From assembly GCA_027475525.1 (NCBI GenBank), contig JAMWFC010000049.1, positions 4,014,947 through 4,078,946 on the forward strand: a stretch of 64,000 bases of DNA. The letters run 5' to 3'. This document shows positions 62,566 through 64,000 of the stretch, in pieces. Positions within the stretch are counted from its first letter, which is position 1. Every line of letters starts with the position of its first letter. The translations under genes and the position numbers were made by a program. The stretch is from Macrolepiota albuminosa. Taxonomy: Eukaryota > Basidiomycota > Agaricomycetes > Agaricales > Agaricaceae. Below the pieces are notes generated by a model. That model searched no databases. It was not told the DNA's origin and saw only the letters and a program-made list of their open reading frames with translations.

Positions 62566-62799
62566 TGTAACGAAGTTACAGGATTTGTGAGAGCTTAAGT
62601 TCACACAGTACAGAATCAGACCAGACCGGTCTATTGACTATGTAGTGTAAAACAAAATTAAGCTGCTTAATAAGCAGCACATATGTACGTATATATAGTA
62701 AGTAATTAATATATTATATTTATTATAATAAATATAATATAATACCTAATACAGTAAGTAAAGCTATGTGGCCAATGCCACATAGCGGACTACGCTACA
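62566..62799 (-). repeat. 5' LTR of copy B (subtype b)
   Basis: 234 bp, followed by the ATACT duplication. Contains the GCTATGTGGC-CAAT-GCCACATAGC hairpin (10-bp arms). Confidence 0.9.
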
Positions 62800-62804
62800 A
62801 TACT

Positions 62805-63051
62805 ATACAGAGGTTCCATTATTATTGTGACTCAATGACTTCACAGTGTACATTAGCAAGTTCAGGTACATCATGATGTTGAGAGTAAGGTACCAAGGTA
62901 CTGCTGCTGCAAACTTACTTAATGGAGCCAGAACCTAGACTCGGTCACTTTTGGATGTTTTTGCCTTTAGACACTTGTGCTGCTGACCGTAAATATGTTA
63001 GCAGTGAGATACTAAAAATGGGCTGCAACACTGCTATAGGAAGAAAGATAA
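62805..63051. other. no recognisable gene
   Basis: Flanking DNA between copy B and the zinc-finger relic; nothing supportable. Confidence 0.4.
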
Positions 63052-63507
63052 TTGAGACTTCATTGTGCCTTGTATGTTGAGTTTTGTTTTTGTGGATTCA
63101 TGCCAAAGCGCCCCCACCCAATGATTATTCAGTGCTGTGGCTATGGCAACTGCCACAAGGTCTTTTCCCGCATTGAGTACCTTGTCTGCCACCTCCAATA
63201 TGTCACTGCTCCCGCCTGTGCTCTGCTGACAAATGACAGCAAATACATGGGTGAGCATCCCTTTGCCTGCCATTGCTCCAAGCAGTTCTCCTGCCTCAAC
63301 AATCTCTGCCAGCATGCACAGAACGTCCATGCCAACAAGCACGACCAGAACAAGCACATAATGCGTGATCTCACCAGTCTCCAGGCAACCTTGGTGGCTT
63401 CCAACAAGCTGTCTGCACATACTCACCACCAGCCCGTCTCCAGTTTCTGTCCCTCTACTTCTGAGTGTCTTCTGCTGTCCTTCATTCCTCCATCATCCAG
63501 CAGCAGC
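63052..63507 (+). pseudogene. C2H2 zinc-finger protein relic
   Basis: One frame encodes two C2H2-like fingers: CCGYGNCHKVFSRIEYLVCH near 63132-63190, then GEHPFACHCSKQFSCLNNLC with QHAQNVH (63251-63335), matching the fungal pattern of paired DNA-binding fingers joined by a TGE(H/R)PF-type linker. The second Cys/His set is mostly kept, but residues that are Arg in relatives are Cys here, as expected from CGC-to-TGC decay, and the first finger lacks a clear second His spacing. No start is found, and the 3' part is replaced by an LTR fragment at about 63505. It was probably a transcription factor; now a fragment. Confidence 0.6.
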
Positions 63508-64000
63508 CTAGTCTGGGGATCAGGTGAAGTTGAAAGAATTGAGAGGATGAAGTCGAGTTGAGAACTGGGGGTTCTAAGACGAGACCCAGTTAGTGAAGCT
63601 TAAGTCGCAAAGTGCGTACCAGTCTTAAGAGCATGCAAACAAGTTGAGCGTGCCAGTCAGAGCATACCAGTCAATCAAAGGGCATGCAAACAATCAAATG
63701 TAATATCAAGACTAGCAAATACAACAGGGAACTATGCTATAAGTACTACGGGGCCAGATCTGGGTCTCTGGATTCCAGGGTGTCTGGGATAAGTTCCGAG
63801 AAGCATTGAGTGGCGGGCAGGGGACTGTATACCAGAATTGTGCATGTGGGGCATGCAATCAATTGACATGGAGAGAGTTGTGATGCATGATGCGTGATGG
63901 CCAGAAGTGAGTAGCATGATCTGATCGTTGATTGCGGTTTGATGGTAGTTGATCCCAGGGTCTATGATGCAGGGTTGCCAGGGGTGCTGGGTGATGGCGG
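63505..64000. mobile_element. solo-LTR-family fragment running off the window
   Basis: From CCTAGTCTGGGGATCAGGTG onward this aligns with the 48480-49000 part of the LTR at 48337-49120, lacking the first ~150 bp. Most CpG sites are decayed. It continues past the window end. Confidence 0.8.

Larger units (their letters stand above)
51619..62799 (-). mobile_element. full-length chromodomain Gypsy element (copy B), 11.2 kb, hairpin-rich
   Basis: Minus-strand element with 234-bp LTRs at both ends (nearly identical; one visible difference is GCCAACGCC against GCCAATGCC) and TSD ATACT. Order on its own strand: LTR, gag with a conserved TGA, protease, TGA, pol with chromodomain, spacer hairpins, ORF4 of 1,080 codons, polypurine tract, LTR. 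It has no frameshift and is the better template of the two long copies. It forms an inverted pair with copy A, with about 12 kb between them. Confidence 0.9.

Noticed and set aside
28337..62799. Inverted Gypsy pair as an assembly artefact or single segmental duplication
   Set aside because: Each copy has its own perfect 5-bp target duplication (ATAGG, ATACT), and the two differ in LTR subtype, a 17-nt indel and scattered substitutions.
1..64000. CRISPR arrays, bacterial operons, ribosome-binding sites
   Set aside because: None seen; introns, chromodomain elements and KDZ transposase show a eukaryotic fungal sequence.

Overview
The window is a transposon graveyard from a basidiomycete, almost certainly an Agaricomycete. 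The evidence is spliceosomal introns with short GT..AG signals, a KDZ transposase fused to an Ulp1-type protease, an Ngaro-type tyrosine-recombinase retrotransposon, chromodomain Ty3/Gypsy elements, Agaricomycete-style Copia gag proteins, and relics of a Nup98-96 nucleoporin and a GH16 glucanase. No intact, clearly essential host gene is visible. Most of the host-like coding matter is broken.

Layout. 1-4.8 kb: a decayed multi-exon KDZ transposase with a C-terminal Ulp1 domain. 5-9 kb: a small multi-exon hypothetical gene (minus), then intron-containing fragments of a GH16 enzyme and of the Nup96 part of a nucleoporin. 9.05-14.74 kb: an almost intact Ngaro element on the minus strand with split direct repeats, a gag, RT/RNase H and tyrosine recombinase. 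14.9-19.6 kb: an unrecognised multi-exon gene split by a solo LTR with a perfect 5-bp target duplication. 20-27.2 kb: a gag-like pseudogene, a decayed Copia element on the plus strand and a broken cysteine-motif gene. 27.2-40.5 kb: an old Gypsy pol relic into which a 12.1-kb composite Gypsy element has inserted (TSD ATAGG). 40.5-44.9 kb: a truncated solo LTR joined to a decayed Copia on the minus strand. 45-51.6 kb: gene fragments, a tRNA-derived SINE-like unit, AT-rich DNA, another solo LTR (TSD GTAAT), and a ~123-bp tandem array. 51.6-62.8 kb: a second, nearly intact copy of the same Gypsy family in inverted orientation (TSD ATACT). 62.8-64 kb: a C2H2 zinc-finger relic cut by another LTR.

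The standout is the 11.2-kb Gypsy/chromovirus family present as two long copies. It carries the usual gag, protease, and RT-RNase H-integrase-chromodomain, plus a fourth open frame of about 1,080 codons downstream of pol that I cannot assign to any family. Its entire length, LTRs, spacers and coding sequence alike, is packed with short perfect hairpins (arms mostly 5-9 bp, loops 3-6 nt). They run through catalytic protein motifs by choice of synonymous codons. The Ngaro stretch I checked by eye lacks this pattern. One homologous hairpin is retained with paired base changes in the older Gypsy relic. I regard the hairpin-saturated element with its extra ORF as the candidate undescribed system.

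The layers can be ordered by nesting and decay. The old Gypsy relic and CpG-poor Copia elements are oldest. The CpG-poor solo LTRs come next. The CpG-rich solo LTR, the Ngaro element and Gypsy copy B are youngest.
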